64,000 nucleotides of DNA from Kamptonema formosum PCC 10802 (GTDB lineage: Bacteria; Cyanobacteriota; Cyanobacteriia; Cyanobacteriales; Oscillatoriaceae). Numbering within the stretch: position 1 is the first letter of the stretch; each line of letters begins with the position of its first letter. Position numbers and translations under genes: made by a program. Positions 46,677-56,567 of the stretch are shown piece after piece. The notes under the pieces were generated by a model. The model saw nothing but the letters and a program-made list of their open reading frames with translations. It was not told the origin of the DNA and searched no databases. The DNA is taken from contig NZ_KB235948.1 of assembly GCF_000332335.1 (NCBI RefSeq), positions 3,104,707-3,168,706 on the forward strand, read 5' to 3'.

Positions 46677-48113
46677 TTAGTCCTCATCGAAATATTCTGC
46701 CCCATCCCACCACTCAAGTGGGCCATATTTTTGTAACTTGCAAGAGCGTTTCAGATAGAGGGCAGAGGCTTTATCCTGGGGATTTATTTGCAATATATCC
46801 TGGAAAATTTGCTCAGCAGCAGCAAATTGCTGTTTGTGATAGAGATCGACGCCCCGCTGAAATTCGGCGCGGGTTTGCTGCTTGAGCTTTCGCAGGGCGG
46901 GCGCATCTGCTTCGTAAATTTCAAAGACTGGAACGGGCTCTTTTTTGCCTTTCACCTGAACTTGACCGAGAAACCGGTGGGAGTATTTTGCCGGCTCCTC
47001 CAGTTGCGTCAGGGTTTTGGCGCTGATCGCGATGCCCGCCCCGTAGAGTTTGGTCAAGTCTTGCAGGCGAGAAGCCAAGTTCACCGCATCAGAAATCACG
47101 GTGCTTTCCATGCGCTGCTCCTCGCCAATGGTGCCCAGCATCAAGCTACCGCTGTGCAAGCCAATGCCGATGGAAATCGGAGATTGGCCCTTTTTTTTGC
47201 GGGACTTGTTCCAGAGGGAAACCTGATTTTGCATGGCGAGCGCCGCCCGCACCGCTTCTTCCGGCGTGTCCGGAAACAGCGCCATGATGGCATCGCCAAT
47301 ATATTTATCAATAAAGCCATTGTGCTCGCGGATAACTGGGCCAACCCGGCTCAAGTAGTCGTTGATAAAGTCAAAGTTTTCTTTCGGGGACATGCTCTCA
47401 GACAGGGTGGTGAAAGAGCGCAAGTCCGCAAACAGGATAGTCATTTCTGCCTGCACGGAGTCGCCCAGTTTGGCATCTACGATACTTTCTTTTTGCAGGA
47501 AGTGCAAAAATTGAGCCGGCACAAAGCGGGCGGAAGCTGCGGCGATTTTTTCCAGCTCTCTCCGGCTGGCTTCCAGAGTCGTCAGAGCGCGGAACGCTCT
47601 TAAGGCGGTTAAGACTGTTGTAAAAAGCTTTTTAGTGGTGAGTTCAGTTTTTGTCTTATAATCATTAATATCGTAGTGAACAATCACGACATCTTCCGGG
47701 ACTTGTCCTGGCTGGCCGGTGCGCAAAATAATCCGCACTAACTTGTTGTCTAGCACGTCGCGGATATATTTAACGACCTCTAAGCCGGCCTCATCGCTTT
47801 CCATGACCACATCCAGCAAAATCAGGGCGGTATCGGGGTGTTCTTGGATTAACTCTTTGGCTTCTTTGCCGGAAAAAGCGCTCAGGTAAATTAAGGGTTG
47901 CCCTTCAAATATAAATTCATTCAGAGCGAGCTTGGTGACATTGTGAATTTCTGGCTCATCGTCTACAATTAAAATTTTCCAACTGCCTTTGGCCTGTTCC
48001 AGTTCCAGCGCCTCTCCCTCTTCTCCGGCAAATATCAATTCTTCATCTTCTTCAGCAAAAATAACTTCGTCGCTCTCATAACTAAAAAGCGGCTTCTGAT
48101 TTTCTTCTCTCAT
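46677..48113 (-). CDS. Response regulator with adenylate cyclase domain
   Basis: A 478-residue signalling protein. An acidic start (1-42) leads to a receiver domain with the acidic pair DDE at 51-53 and phosphoacceptor Asp101 in LILLDVVM. A helical linker is followed by a class III cyclase domain (about 222-400): metal Asp230 (FADLRSF) and Asp274 (KYIGDAIM), Lys270 and Asp342 for adenine, and transition-state Asn345 and Arg349 (SDAVNLASRL). All residues for ATP cyclisation are present, so it should make cAMP. A TPR-like helix pair ends the protein. It lies 330 bases downstream of a giant histidine kinase on the same strand, which may phosphorylate it (inference). Confidence 0.93.
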   Translation of the reverse strand: MREENQKPLFSYESDEVIFAEEDEELIFAGEEGEALELEQAKGSWKILIVDDEPEIHNVTKLALNEFIFEGQPLIYLSAFSGKEAKELIQEHPDTALILLDVVMESDEAGLEVVKYIRDVLDNKLVRIILRTGQPGQVPEDVVIVHYDINDYKTKTELTTKKLFTTVLTALRAFRALTTLEASRRELEKIAAASARFVPAQFLHFLQKESIVDAKLGDSVQAEMTILFADLRSFTTLSESMSPKENFDFINDYLSRVGPVIREHNGFIDKYIGDAIMALFPDTPEEAVRAALAMQNQVSLWNKSRKKKGQSPISIGIGLHSGSLMLGTIGEEQRMESTVISDAVNLASRLQDLTKLYGAGIAISAKTLTQLEEPAKYSHRFLGQVQVKGKKEPVPVFEIYEADAPALRKLKQQTRAEFQRGVDLYHKQQFAAAEQIFQDILQINPQDKASALYLKRSCKLQKYGPLEWWDGAEYFDED

Positions 48114-48337
48114 CGAGCAGTCTCCTTGACGTTCAGTCAGATGTAGATATTATTTTCAGGGGAGCGGAGGGCGGAGGAAGGGCGAAGCCGCTCACCCTCG
48201 GGTTCAGGGAGCAGCCCCGAAAAGCGGACAGGGTTCCGGAGGCTGCTCTCTCTGCTGGCGCTTGCCTTGACATTTCCCGCGCCAGCGACTGAGTTTGGGT
48301 GGCCCTTCCTGGGGAGTGCGAGTAAATGGTATTATTA

Positions 48338-48433
48338 TATAGCGTTTCTCGTATTAGTGAGGTACTGAGAAACCCGGTTTCTTTAAGAAACCGGGTTTCT
48401 GGGCCCTAGTTCATCCAACTGAGAACCGCTATA
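48338..48433. mobile_element. 96-bp TATAGCG-ended element
   Basis: Begins TATAGCGTTTCTC and ends GAGAACCGCTATA, with a central GAAACCCGGTTTCTTTAAGA hairpin. A partial relative is at 18424-18491. It sits between the cyclase gene and the large kinase gene and fills most of that 330-base gap. Confidence 0.75.
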
Positions 48434-48443
48434 ATGTCTCAGG

Positions 48444-51400
48444 TCACATTTGTGCCGGCAATGTCATAAGAAACTTTGTGCCAGCACCGACCTGGCTTTC
48501 GCATTCGATAGTTCCCTGGAGTTTTTGGGTGACGAGGTTGTAAAGGAGATGTAAGCCCAAGCCGGTGCCGCCCTGACCCCGCTTGGTGGTAAAGAAGGGG
48601 TCAAAGATTCTGCTTAAGTTCTCTGGGGGAATGCCTTTGCCATCGTCGGTATATTCAAAGATAACCCGATCGCCATCTTGTTTAAACTCAAATCGGATAA
48701 GTCCACAGTCTTCTGGATCGTAAGCGTGGATGAGAGAGTTCATCACCAGATTGGTGACAATCTGAGAGAGCGCGCCCGGATAGGTGTCCAGGGTGAGATT
48801 TCGGTCGCCATGAATTTCCACCCGATGTTTCGTGGCTTTGAGTTTTGCTCTTAAGGAGAGCAAAATCTCCTGCAGGTAATCCCGGATATTGAAGGTGCGT
48901 TTTGACTCGCTGGACTGATCCACCGCCACCTGCTTAAAACTCTGGATCAATTCTGCCGCCCGGTTGAGGTTGGCTAAAACCATACTGCTGCTTTGCATGG
49001 CGGTATCCAGGAACTTTTCTAAGTCAGATCGTTTCATTTGACCGGCTTTGTACGTCTCGAAAAAAGCTGTGGCTTTTTCAGCTAAGAGAGAGGCGGCGGT
49101 GACGCCGATGCCGATGGGAGTGTTGATCTCATGGGCGACACCCGCCACCAGCCCGCCCAAAGACGCCATTTTTTCCGAGTCCACCAATTTTTTTTGGGTG
49201 GCTTTGAGATTTTCTAGCGTTTGTGACAGTTCCTGAGTGCGCTCCTCAACCAATTGTTCCAGATTTTGGTTGAACTCCCGCAAGTTGGCATAGAGTTGGG
49301 CATTTTCAATCGAGATGGCAATTTGAGAGGAGAGCAGTTGCAGCACCTCTAGCCGGTCTGGGGTAAACGCGCCCGCCGTGAGATTATTTTCCAGGTATAG
49401 GATACCGCATAACTTGCCTTGATGGATCAGGGGAGTGCAGAGAATGGACTTGGTTTGAGTGGCGACAATATAAGGATCTCGCGTGTACTGTCCCTCGCGT
49501 GCCGCGTCATTTAAGACCTCATGTGAGTGCGTGCGGGCGACATAATTAATGATGGCGGCGGAGAGCACCGGCGTCTGGGTGGCTGCATCTATTGAGTCTG
49601 CGGGAACCGATTGCAGGACAGTCACGCTATCGCAATCCACCGAGCCAGATGCTTCGATGACCCAGCGTCCTTCCTTCTCCAGAATCAGAAAGCCTTTTTC
49701 AGCGCCGGCATTCTCAATCACAATCTTCATCAACGTCGCCAGCAGCTTGTCCAGCACGATTTCACCGGCTAGCGCTTGAGAGGATCTCACGACTGCGGTC
49801 AAGTCTAGCACGCCTGAACTGCTGCTGGTTGTGGAAGTCGTGGTGCTGATCGTTACGCCCAGTTCCGTTTTATTCAAAGCCAGTTTTCTCCCTAAGAACT
49901 GCGGATATTTTGACTCCAAATGCGCCACCTTGGCTTTTGCCCCCCAGCGCGTATAGCAATAGTGTGCCTCAGTCAGGTAGGTTTTGGCAACCTTTTCCCG
50001 CCCCAGAGACAGGTAAAATGCTCCAGCCAATTCACAGGCGAGCGCTTCTTCCTGAATGTAGCCCTGTTTCTTGGCACCGGCAATCGCCCGGTCGTAATAC
50101 TCCATTGCCTCTAGTGTGCGCCCCAAAACTCGCGCTCTCTCAGCTTCTACCAACTCATATTTGTGCTGAAAATTCACCGGAGCGTGCTGCGCCCATTCCC
50201 GCATCTTTTCCTGATTGCTTTTCACCTTGATCAGCGGGCGTCTTCTCTCAGCCTTTGAGAAAGATGCAGCCACAGCCAACCGCGCCAGAGAATCGTAGAA
50301 GTAAAACGCACCAACCAGCGCTAACCCCGTCCCGCCGTCCAAGTATTTCTTGGCCATATTGCCATTTTCTGCGGCAGAATCGAACTCCTGAAATAAATAG
50401 CTGAGGATAAGCTTATTCAAATAGAAGTACAGCAGCCCGTAGCGATCGCTAGCCCGGTGATAGCGGGGGAGTTCTACCGGCTCGTCATAAATTTTGCCCG
50501 TTAAGATTCCAGGGTGGGGGGACTCCTCCATGAAATTTAAAACAGCCTGCCGGTCTCTTTGCAGATAGTTAACCGCGTGACCTTGCTTCAGCTCCTTTAA
50601 ATCCTGAGTGTACAGTGCCAGTTTTTGGTCGAGTTCCTGGAGGGGCACCCCCGCTAGAAACGAATAGTAGCAGTGTTTGAGAATGCTATAGCCGGCATAT
50701 TCAAACGTTCCATTATCCCGGCCTATTTGATAGGCGTCCTTCAAAGGCTCCAAGGTTTCTCGGAGGTGAACCTTCCAACTCTGGATCATTCCATAAACGA
50801 TATCCATCGTCCTGGCTTGAATCTGTTTATCATCGAATCTTTCTAGAAGATTCAGCGCCACTTGACCGAATTTATAGCCGGACTCAATCGAGTCCACTGC
50901 CCCACAAAGCATAGCGCCGTAATAGGCATAGGTCAGGGGAGAGGCGTCAGCGTTACCGCACTCAACTGATAAGTTAACCTGTTTCGACACAATCACGGGC
51001 AGAAGTTTAGGAGTTGCGGTATAAGCCGGAGCGTTGGCGCTCGCTAACAGCCGCATAACGGCGAGGACAGCAGGATCGGACATCACCGGCAAGTCGATTA
51101 AGTCCAAAATTACTTTGCCGTTCAGTTTCGCTGCAGTTTCTGAGAGAGCTTGCTGAATCTCTGACTTGCTCGGTTTCTCTGGAACGCTCACACCCAAGAT
51201 CGAGATGGCTTGCAGTACCATCTGAACCGCTGACTGCATTTGGTTCCGCGCCAGACAAGCCTGAATCTTTACTTCATAAACTCTCACTTTGTCCAGTTGA
51301 GTTTTGGAGTGTTCCAGAACTTTCTCCGCCCATTTTTCCATTTCCTCAAAGTCAGTGTTCAGGTACGCCGCCTCGGCGGCTGACTCAAAGAGTCCCAGAG

Positions 51401-53834
51401 TCAGCTCATACTGAGTTTCCCAAGCTTCAGGGGGCAAAAGCTCTATACCTGCGGTAAAATATTTCAGAGATGGTTCGCAGGCAGCACTGGCTTTTGCCTT
51501 GCGTCCCGCGATTAAATTCAACTGTGCCAGTTTGAGTTTCTCTGACTGGCTGCTAGCGCGACCAATTCCCAGATTCAACTGGTTTACCAGCTCAAATATA
51601 TTCTCCTCCACGCGATCCGCCGGCGTATTTTGCAGCAGCAAACGCCCGATTTTCAGGTGTGTCTCTCGCTTCTGCAATTCGGGAATGAGAGCGTAAGCAG
51701 CTTGCTGCACCCGGTCGTGCAAGAATTTGTATTCTACCCCAGACGCAATACCAGACGCAACAGATGGCATCCCGACAAACTCTTCCAACTCTTCCAAAAG
51801 CGCCGGAAGTTTGTAGGCATTGCTCATGGGTAAAATTAGGCCGGCCTCCAGCGCCTCCCAAAGGTCAGCTGCCGTGGATGCCAGAGATTTTTCACTGACT
51901 GTGGCGAGAACGTCTAAATTAAACCGGCTGCCAATACAGGCGGCTAGCTTGAGTGCGTTCTGCGTTTCTTCCGACAGTTTCTCAATGGTGCCGGCCATTA
52001 ACTCAACCACATTATCGGTGAGTCCCATCCCTTGAATCCGCTCGATGTCCCACTCCCACTCAGCGGTGCTGAAATTGAAGCTCAGCAGGTTTTCTGAGTG
52101 GAGAGATTTCAGCAGCTGAGTCAAGAAAAAAGGATTGCCGCTGGTTTTCAGGAGCAAGAGTTCTGCCAGAGGCTGGGATTTTTCTGGCTTGCAGTTGAGA
52201 GTGCCGGCAATGAATTGGCGGAGATCGCCGCGATTTAAAGGTCGGAGGCTAATCCGATTTATCCTAGCACCGGCTTTTGCTATCTCCTCGATCGCCAGCA
52301 TCAGGGGATGAGCCCCATCCACTTCCGAATCGCGATACGCGCCAATCAGCAACAGGTTCCCCGCAGTGCCGGCGCTATCCGCCGGTCCTACAAGCAGTTG
52401 AATCAACTTCAAAGATGGCAAATCCGCCCACTGCAGATCGTCCAGGAAGATCGCCAGGGGGTGTTCTTTTTTGGCGAAGACGCGCATGAATTTTTGAAAC
52501 ACCAGATGGAACCGATTTTGGGACTCCGCCGGTCCCAATTTCGGCACAGGCGGCTGTTTGCCGGCAATCAGTTTCACTTCCGGAATCACATCGACAATCA
52601 CCTGCCCATTTTGTCCGAGGGCATCTGCCAGTTTTTCTTTCCAAGCTTCAATCTGCGCTTCGCTTTCCGTCAGCAACTGCCGCATCAAATCCTGAAATGC
52701 TTGAATCAGGGCGCTGTAGGGAATGTTCCGCCTAAATTGGTCAAACTTGCCGGCAATAAAATACCCCCGCTCCCGCACGATCGGTTTGTGAATTTCACTC
52801 ACCAAGGCTGACTTGCCAATCCCTGAATACCCGGCAACGAGCGCCATCTCTGCGGTGCCGGCGGCTACCCGCTCAAAACTGGCCATCAGCGCCGCCACTT
52901 CTTTTTCCCGTCCGTAGAGTTTTTGCGGGATTTGCAGCTGCCCAGAAAAATCTTGGCTTCCGAGTGAGAAGTCAGCAATTTTTCCCGTTTTTTGCAGCTG
53001 GTGCAGGCAAGTTTCCAGGTCAGCTTTTAGCCCCCAGGCACTTTGATATCGGTCTTCAGCCGTCTTGGCTAATAACTTCATCACAATATCCGAAACCGGC
53101 TTGGGGATCTCCCCCACTCCCTTGCTCCCCAGCCCGCCCGCTTCGCGCGGAGGCACCGGCATCTTGGCAATGTGAGAGTGAACCAACTCCACCGGATCGC
53201 TGGTTGAAAACGGCAGCTCACCCGCCAGCATTTCATAAAAAGTGACGCCCAAGGAATAAAAGTCGGTGCGGCGGTCAATCGACCGATTCATCCGACCGGT
53301 TTGTTCTGGGGACATATAGGCGAGGGTGCCTTCCAGCAGATTGGGGGTGCTGGCGGCATGGCTCTCTCGCGACAGCAGCGTTGCCAGACTGAAATCGGCA
53401 ATTTTAACATGGCCGCTCTGTGGATTAATGATGATATTCTGCGGTTTAATATCCTTGTGAATAATATTTTTATGGTGCAGCTGCCCCAGGGTTTCCGCAA
53501 GCAGGCGAGCGATTTGTAAAAATTCTAATAAATTCAGCCTGTGAGCGCTGATATAATCTTTTAGGGACTGACCCCCAAAATCTTCCATCACCACAACCAG
53601 GCTGTTTTGGTAGGTTTCCAGGCTGTAGGATTTGACAGCACCTGGCAAGTCCAGGTTCTTGGTAATTTCATATTGCTGTTTAAATTTGGCCAGCTCTTCG
53701 GGCGTGGGATATTCCTTGTTCAGCAGCTTCAGGACAACCGGCTGAAAGTCCCGCTCTCTGCGCCCACGGTAAACAACCGTACTGACACCCGTATAAATTG
53801 CTTCTGCTATCTCGTATCCAGGTATGGCGAGCAT
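48444..53834 (-). CDS. Giant Ser/Thr kinase-ATPase-GAF-histidine kinase
   Basis: A 1796-residue cytosolic sensor of the cyanobacterial dual-kinase type. Domains in order: protein kinase (about 5-265) with Lys in VVLKLL, catalytic HKDIKPQN near 126 and DFS in place of DFG; an AAA-type ATPase with P-loop GYSGIGKSALV near 336; a long helical TPR-like region (about 700-1300); a GAF domain (about 1350-1495); histidine kinase with phosphoacceptor His in GVAHEINTP near 1570; and HATPase with VTNLVMNSLIHAY, DDGKGIPP and GGTGLGLH. I start at ATG 53834, where the kinase begins. No membrane helix. The receiver-cyclase gene follows on the same strand and is a natural partner. The signal is unknown. Confidence 0.93.
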   Translation of the reverse strand: MLAIPGYEIAEAIYTGVSTVVYRGRRERDFQPVVLKLLNKEYPTPEELAKFKQQYEITKNLDLPGAVKSYSLETYQNSLVVVMEDFGGQSLKDYISAHRLNLLEFLQIARLLAETLGQLHHKNIIHKDIKPQNIIINPQSGHVKIADFSLATLLSRESHAASTPNLLEGTLAYMSPEQTGRMNRSIDRRTDFYSLGVTFYEMLAGELPFSTSDPVELVHSHIAKMPVPPREAGGLGSKGVGEIPKPVSDIVMKLLAKTAEDRYQSAWGLKADLETCLHQLQKTGKIADFSLGSQDFSGQLQIPQKLYGREKEVAALMASFERVAAGTAEMALVAGYSGIGKSALVSEIHKPIVRERGYFIAGKFDQFRRNIPYSALIQAFQDLMRQLLTESEAQIEAWKEKLADALGQNGQVIVDVIPEVKLIAGKQPPVPKLGPAESQNRFHLVFQKFMRVFAKKEHPLAIFLDDLQWADLPSLKLIQLLVGPADSAGTAGNLLLIGAYRDSEVDGAHPLMLAIEEIAKAGARINRISLRPLNRGDLRQFIAGTLNCKPEKSQPLAELLLLKTSGNPFFLTQLLKSLHSENLLSFNFSTAEWEWDIERIQGMGLTDNVVELMAGTIEKLSEETQNALKLAACIGSRFNLDVLATVSEKSLASTAADLWEALEAGLILPMSNAYKLPALLEELEEFVGMPSVASGIASGVEYKFLHDRVQQAAYALIPELQKRETHLKIGRLLLQNTPADRVEENIFELVNQLNLGIGRASSQSEKLKLAQLNLIAGRKAKASAACEPSLKYFTAGIELLPPEAWETQYELTLGLFESAAEAAYLNTDFEEMEKWAEKVLEHSKTQLDKVRVYEVKIQACLARNQMQSAVQMVLQAISILGVSVPEKPSKSEIQQALSETAAKLNGKVILDLIDLPVMSDPAVLAVMRLLASANAPAYTATPKLLPVIVSKQVNLSVECGNADASPLTYAYYGAMLCGAVDSIESGYKFGQVALNLLERFDDKQIQARTMDIVYGMIQSWKVHLRETLEPLKDAYQIGRDNGTFEYAGYSILKHCYYSFLAGVPLQELDQKLALYTQDLKELKQGHAVNYLQRDRQAVLNFMEESPHPGILTGKIYDEPVELPRYHRASDRYGLLYFYLNKLILSYLFQEFDSAAENGNMAKKYLDGGTGLALVGAFYFYDSLARLAVAASFSKAERRRPLIKVKSNQEKMREWAQHAPVNFQHKYELVEAERARVLGRTLEAMEYYDRAIAGAKKQGYIQEEALACELAGAFYLSLGREKVAKTYLTEAHYCYTRWGAKAKVAHLESKYPQFLGRKLALNKTELGVTISTTTSTTSSSSGVLDLTAVVRSSQALAGEIVLDKLLATLMKIVIENAGAEKGFLILEKEGRWVIEASGSVDCDSVTVLQSVPADSIDAATQTPVLSAAIINYVARTHSHEVLNDAAREGQYTRDPYIVATQTKSILCTPLIHQGKLCGILYLENNLTAGAFTPDRLEVLQLLSSQIAISIENAQLYANLREFNQNLEQLVEERTQELSQTLENLKATQKKLVDSEKMASLGGLVAGVAHEINTPIGIGVTAASLLAEKATAFFETYKAGQMKRSDLEKFLDTAMQSSSMVLANLNRAAELIQSFKQVAVDQSSESKRTFNIRDYLQEILLSLRAKLKATKHRVEIHGDRNLTLDTYPGALSQIVTNLVMNSLIHAYDPEDCGLIRFEFKQDGDRVIFEYTDDGKGIPPENLSRIFDPFFTTKRGQGGTGLGLHLLYNLVTQKLQGTIECESQVGAGTKFLMTLPAQM

Positions 53835-54106
53835 AATCCGACTCCACTTGGCGTGATAATCTTTACTCTTCACAGGGAACGGAAGGCGTCCGGACTGTTT
53901 CGACCTGATTTTTTGTATTTTATCGCACAAGCTGCTTTCCACTCGTCTAGAGAGGAAATGCGTTGCCTGTATTATACAAAGGCTCTGCTGCCGGTGCCAA
54001 GTCTGCCGCTCAATTCCCAGGCAAACTATCTAAAAACTCGCCGGCTAGCACTTGACAGGCAACAAAACTTGTGCTACTTTGAAAGCCCGGTAGACTTGTA
54101 GAGTTC

Positions 54107-54316
54107 CGCTTTGCGGAACGCACCCTACTGATCGCCGGCGTTTGTGTCGGGGAGTAGTTCCCGTATATAAATGGGCGAATTGATTGCGCAAGGTGGCGCT
54201 GCCGGTGGGCCGTTTGTAAGTTCAGCGCAGCCCAAAGGTTGCGCAGTATGGGCTTTAGCCCAAAAGTTGCGCAGTATGGGCTTTAGCCCAAAAGTTGCGC
54301 AGTATGGGCTTTAGCC
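54107..54316. repeat. Hairpin and three 28-bp tandem repeats in the gap 53835-54485
   Basis: GTTGCGCAGTATGGGCTTTAG recurs at 54238, 54266 and 54294 with exact 28-bp spacing (54233-54316). Each unit holds the palindrome GGGCTTTAGCCC. Upstream, GTTCCGC-TTT-GCGGAAC (54107-54123) is a perfect hairpin of the GCGGAACGCACC family. Too few copies and no spacers, so not a CRISPR. The remaining gap holds no gene. Confidence 0.85.
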
Positions 54317-54485
54317 CCACCGGCAGCTTTGAGAGGGCCGCGCCGATATCTCGCCCTGATGCGTTCACGAGAGGCTGGCGTTGCTGCGCCGGCGGTGGTA
54401 CGATTGTAGAGCGAGCGTATAAAATTTAAAAGATCGGGGCGCGCGCAAGGCCGGTTCCTAAAAGCTGATAGCTGAGATGTAATCG

Positions 54486-54782
54486 ATGAGATTTTGGCAA
54501 TTTTGGCGGGAGACGCTGATTCTGTGCAGCCAGCACAGTCCACCCCGGTTCATTGAGATGGTTATGTTATTGCTGGCAATGCCCCTGCTTTTGCTGTGGG
54601 GCCTTACAGAAAAGTGGCCATACCTAGTGCTGAGCTTGAGCTACGTGGTGGGCTCGTCTTCCTCGGTTTTGATTCGGGAAAGAATCGCCCCCTCCCCCTA
54701 TCCCCAAGTGATTCAACTGACTGCGGTCTTGCTGTTAATTGTCAGCCTGTACAGCTTTGCTGAATTGACACGCTACCTGTAG
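54486..54782 (+). CDS. Small membrane protein
   Basis: A 98-residue protein with three probable membrane helices: about 24-42 (MVMLLLAMPLLLLWGL), 45-63 (WPYLVLSLSYVVGSSSSVLI) and 76-95 (IQLTAVLLLIVSLYSFAEL), and a short N-terminal arm with Trp and Arg. No family recognised. The ATG at 54486 lacks a strong ribosome site. The next gene is convergent. It may be real because the hydrophobic pattern is regular, but the call is modest. Confidence 0.6.
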   Translation: MRFWQFWRETLILCSQHSPPRFIEMVMLLLAMPLLLLWGLTEKWPYLVLSLSYVVGSSSSVLIRERIAPSPYPQVIQLTAVLLLIVSLYSFAELTRYL

Positions 54783-54830
54783 CATTGAGTGTTGGATGTC
54801 TCGGCTGAAGGTGCGCTAGGGGCGGGTTGA

Positions 54831-54935
54831 TATAGCAGTTCTAAATGATTTGCGCAACCTCTGTGAGCGCAGAACCCCGGTTTCTTTAAGAAACCGGGGT
54901 TCTGAAATTTACACAGAGGATTTAGACGCGCTATA
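54831..54935. mobile_element. 105-bp TATAGC-ended element, copy 2 (inverted)
   Basis: Begins TATAGCAGTTCTAAATG and ends GATTTAGACGCGCTATA, around a GGTTTCTTTAAGAAACC hairpin. It matches the reverse complement of 8784-8887. It lies between the small membrane gene and the VOC gene. Confidence 0.8.
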
Positions 54936-54977
54936 GCTCTTCTTCGCCACCGGCAAATATGTTGGGTAAACCCGCCC

Positions 54978-55364
54978 CTACAGGACTCGGAACTCTCCAG
55001 ACTGGTGAAGGATGAGGCGATTGCCAGCTGGGTCGCAGGCATAGATTTCTCTGCCGTGAGAAGCGGTTAAAATTTCACCGGCAGGGGGGAAACCCAAGGC
55101 GTCAAGATGGGCAATTGCTGCCTCCAAGTCACTCACTTCTAAACACAAACTCATGCCACTTTGGCCGGTGCTGGCAAACTCTTCCAGCTGTGTTTCCTTC
55201 GGCCTGAAAATTCCCAGTCGCAAGCCCGTCAGCTGAAATTCAGCGTAAAAATTGGGAATGTAGGTCTGCGGTGCGTGACCGAGTAACTGACTGTAAAACT
55301 GCACCAGCGCTTCAGAGTTTGCAGCGGCTAGGGTGAGGAGTGCGGCGTGGCATTTTAAACCCAT
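54978..55364 (-). CDS. VOC (glyoxalase) family protein
   Basis: A 128-residue protein with one glyoxalase/bleomycin-resistance fold of paired beta-alpha-beta-beta-beta units (LVQFYSQLLGH, then CLEVSDLEAAIAHLDALGF and EIYACDPAGNRLILHQ). VOC proteins bind a metal through His and Glu, and include lyases, dioxygenases and resistance proteins. Only the C-terminal Glu/His set is half visible, so the reaction is open. No close neighbours on its strand. Confidence 0.82.
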   Translation of the reverse strand: MGLKCHAALLTLAAANSEALVQFYSQLLGHAPQTYIPNFYAEFQLTGLRLGIFRPKETQLEEFASTGQSGMSLCLEVSDLEAAIAHLDALGFPPAGEILTASHGREIYACDPAGNRLILHQSGEFRVL

Positions 55365-55534
55365 AATTTGGGGTGGTAACTCTGCCTTGGATTGGGGATT
55401 TTAGAGTTAGGGCTCCTGGATTGTAAACCGCAGATAAACGCAGATAAACGCCGAGAATTATACCATCTATCTGCGCGGTGCGGGTCTGCAGTTTTGGACT
55501 GTCGGCCACTCTAAAATTTAGTGGGGATCTGGGG

Positions 55535-56239
55535 TTAAGAGCCACTTGGGGGAGTGGCGGCTGTGCCTTTGGCTTGGGCTCGCTCTTCCCGTTTTTTCCG
55601 GTCGGCTTTCAGGATATCCTCCATGACAATCCGCGCCTGCGCCATTTTTTCCAGATTGCTGCTGTACAGCTCCAGGTCTTTGAGCAGCTTTTCTTCTGGG
55701 AGGTGCAAACCGGCACAAATTTTGCTGAGCGCCTCGTTCCGCTGCTTTTCGTCTTTGGACAGCTCTGTACTGGCAAGTTCAAGCAGGGTGAACAGACCAA
55801 TGCCAAATAGACGGCTGTACTTGAATTTCGAGTTGTGGCCAATGGACTGGAGACACTCCTGCAAGTCTCCCGCCTCTGGATGGAACGACGAGAGGCTCAG
55901 CCACGCCAATAATTCCTGGGGCGACAGACTCCTGGCGAAGGCTTCCAACTTTTCGGCATCCTGCCGGTAGGGTGGGGAACCGTCTCCTAGAGCCTGACAG
56001 AGGGCGTTAAAAATCGAGAGCTTGTCCTCTTCTGGGACATACGCTTGCATAAATCGGTCAAAGGACGTGACAACCCCTAGGGCGTAGATGGGGTCGTAGC
56101 GAAAGTCCACATTGACCGAGAGCAAGTGCATTTCCACCATCAGCTCTTCCACCACCCGGCGATAGATGGAGTTGATGGGGCGGGTGTGAGTGCTATAGAA
56201 AGTTCGCTTGGTATCTGAGACAGTGCGGACGTTGTTCAC
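55535..56239 (-). CDS. thf1: Thylakoid formation protein THF1 (Psb29)
   Basis: A 234-residue protein beginning [20 protein letters not shown], the THF1/Psb29 signature. The family helps photosystem II repair and thylakoid formation and interacts with FtsH in cyanobacteria. It is mostly helical with a charged C-terminal coiled coil (about 175-225, [17 protein letters not shown]). Start is GTG 56239. Divergent from the phycobiliprotein lyase gene, about 330 bases apart, both photosynthetic. Confidence 0.95.
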   Translation of the reverse strand: MNNVRTVSDTKRTFYSTHTRPINSIYRRVVEELMVEMHLLSVNVDFRYDPIYALGVVTSFDRFMQAYVPEEDKLSIFNALCQALGDGSPPYRQDAEKLEAFARSLSPQELLAWLSLSSFHPEAGDLQECLQSIGHNSKFKYSRLFGIGLFTLLELASTELSKDEKQRNEALSKICAGLHLPEEKLLKDLELYSSNLEKMAQARIVMEDILKADRKKREERAQAKGTAATPPSGS

Positions 56240-56567
56240 GCGCTTGAGAGTTTAGGGGTTGACGTAACTTCATTGTCTCCCGCTGGTGACACCTTTGCCA
56301 AGCCCCTTGGCGCTGCTGCCGGTGCCCAAGTTTTGAAAAGGGCGTCAGGGGGTGAGGTGTCAGCGGCCCGGTGACAGATCTCCTCGCCCGGGCGGAACGC
56401 ACACTGCCGGCAGCCCCTACAGCTTACAATGCCGGAACCAGCAGAGGCGGGCATCCGCACGCCCATGAAAATAATTTACTTTTAATTTTCATATATTGCT
56501 ATTATGTTTACAGGCTCGCGCCCGCAATGTCAACTAAAATTTGTGTGAACTGCTCGCCAACGCGCTC

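Noticed and set aside
54233-54316. Three 28-bp repeats considered as a CRISPR array
   Set aside because: Repeats are directly adjacent with no spacers and only three units; no cas genes nearby.
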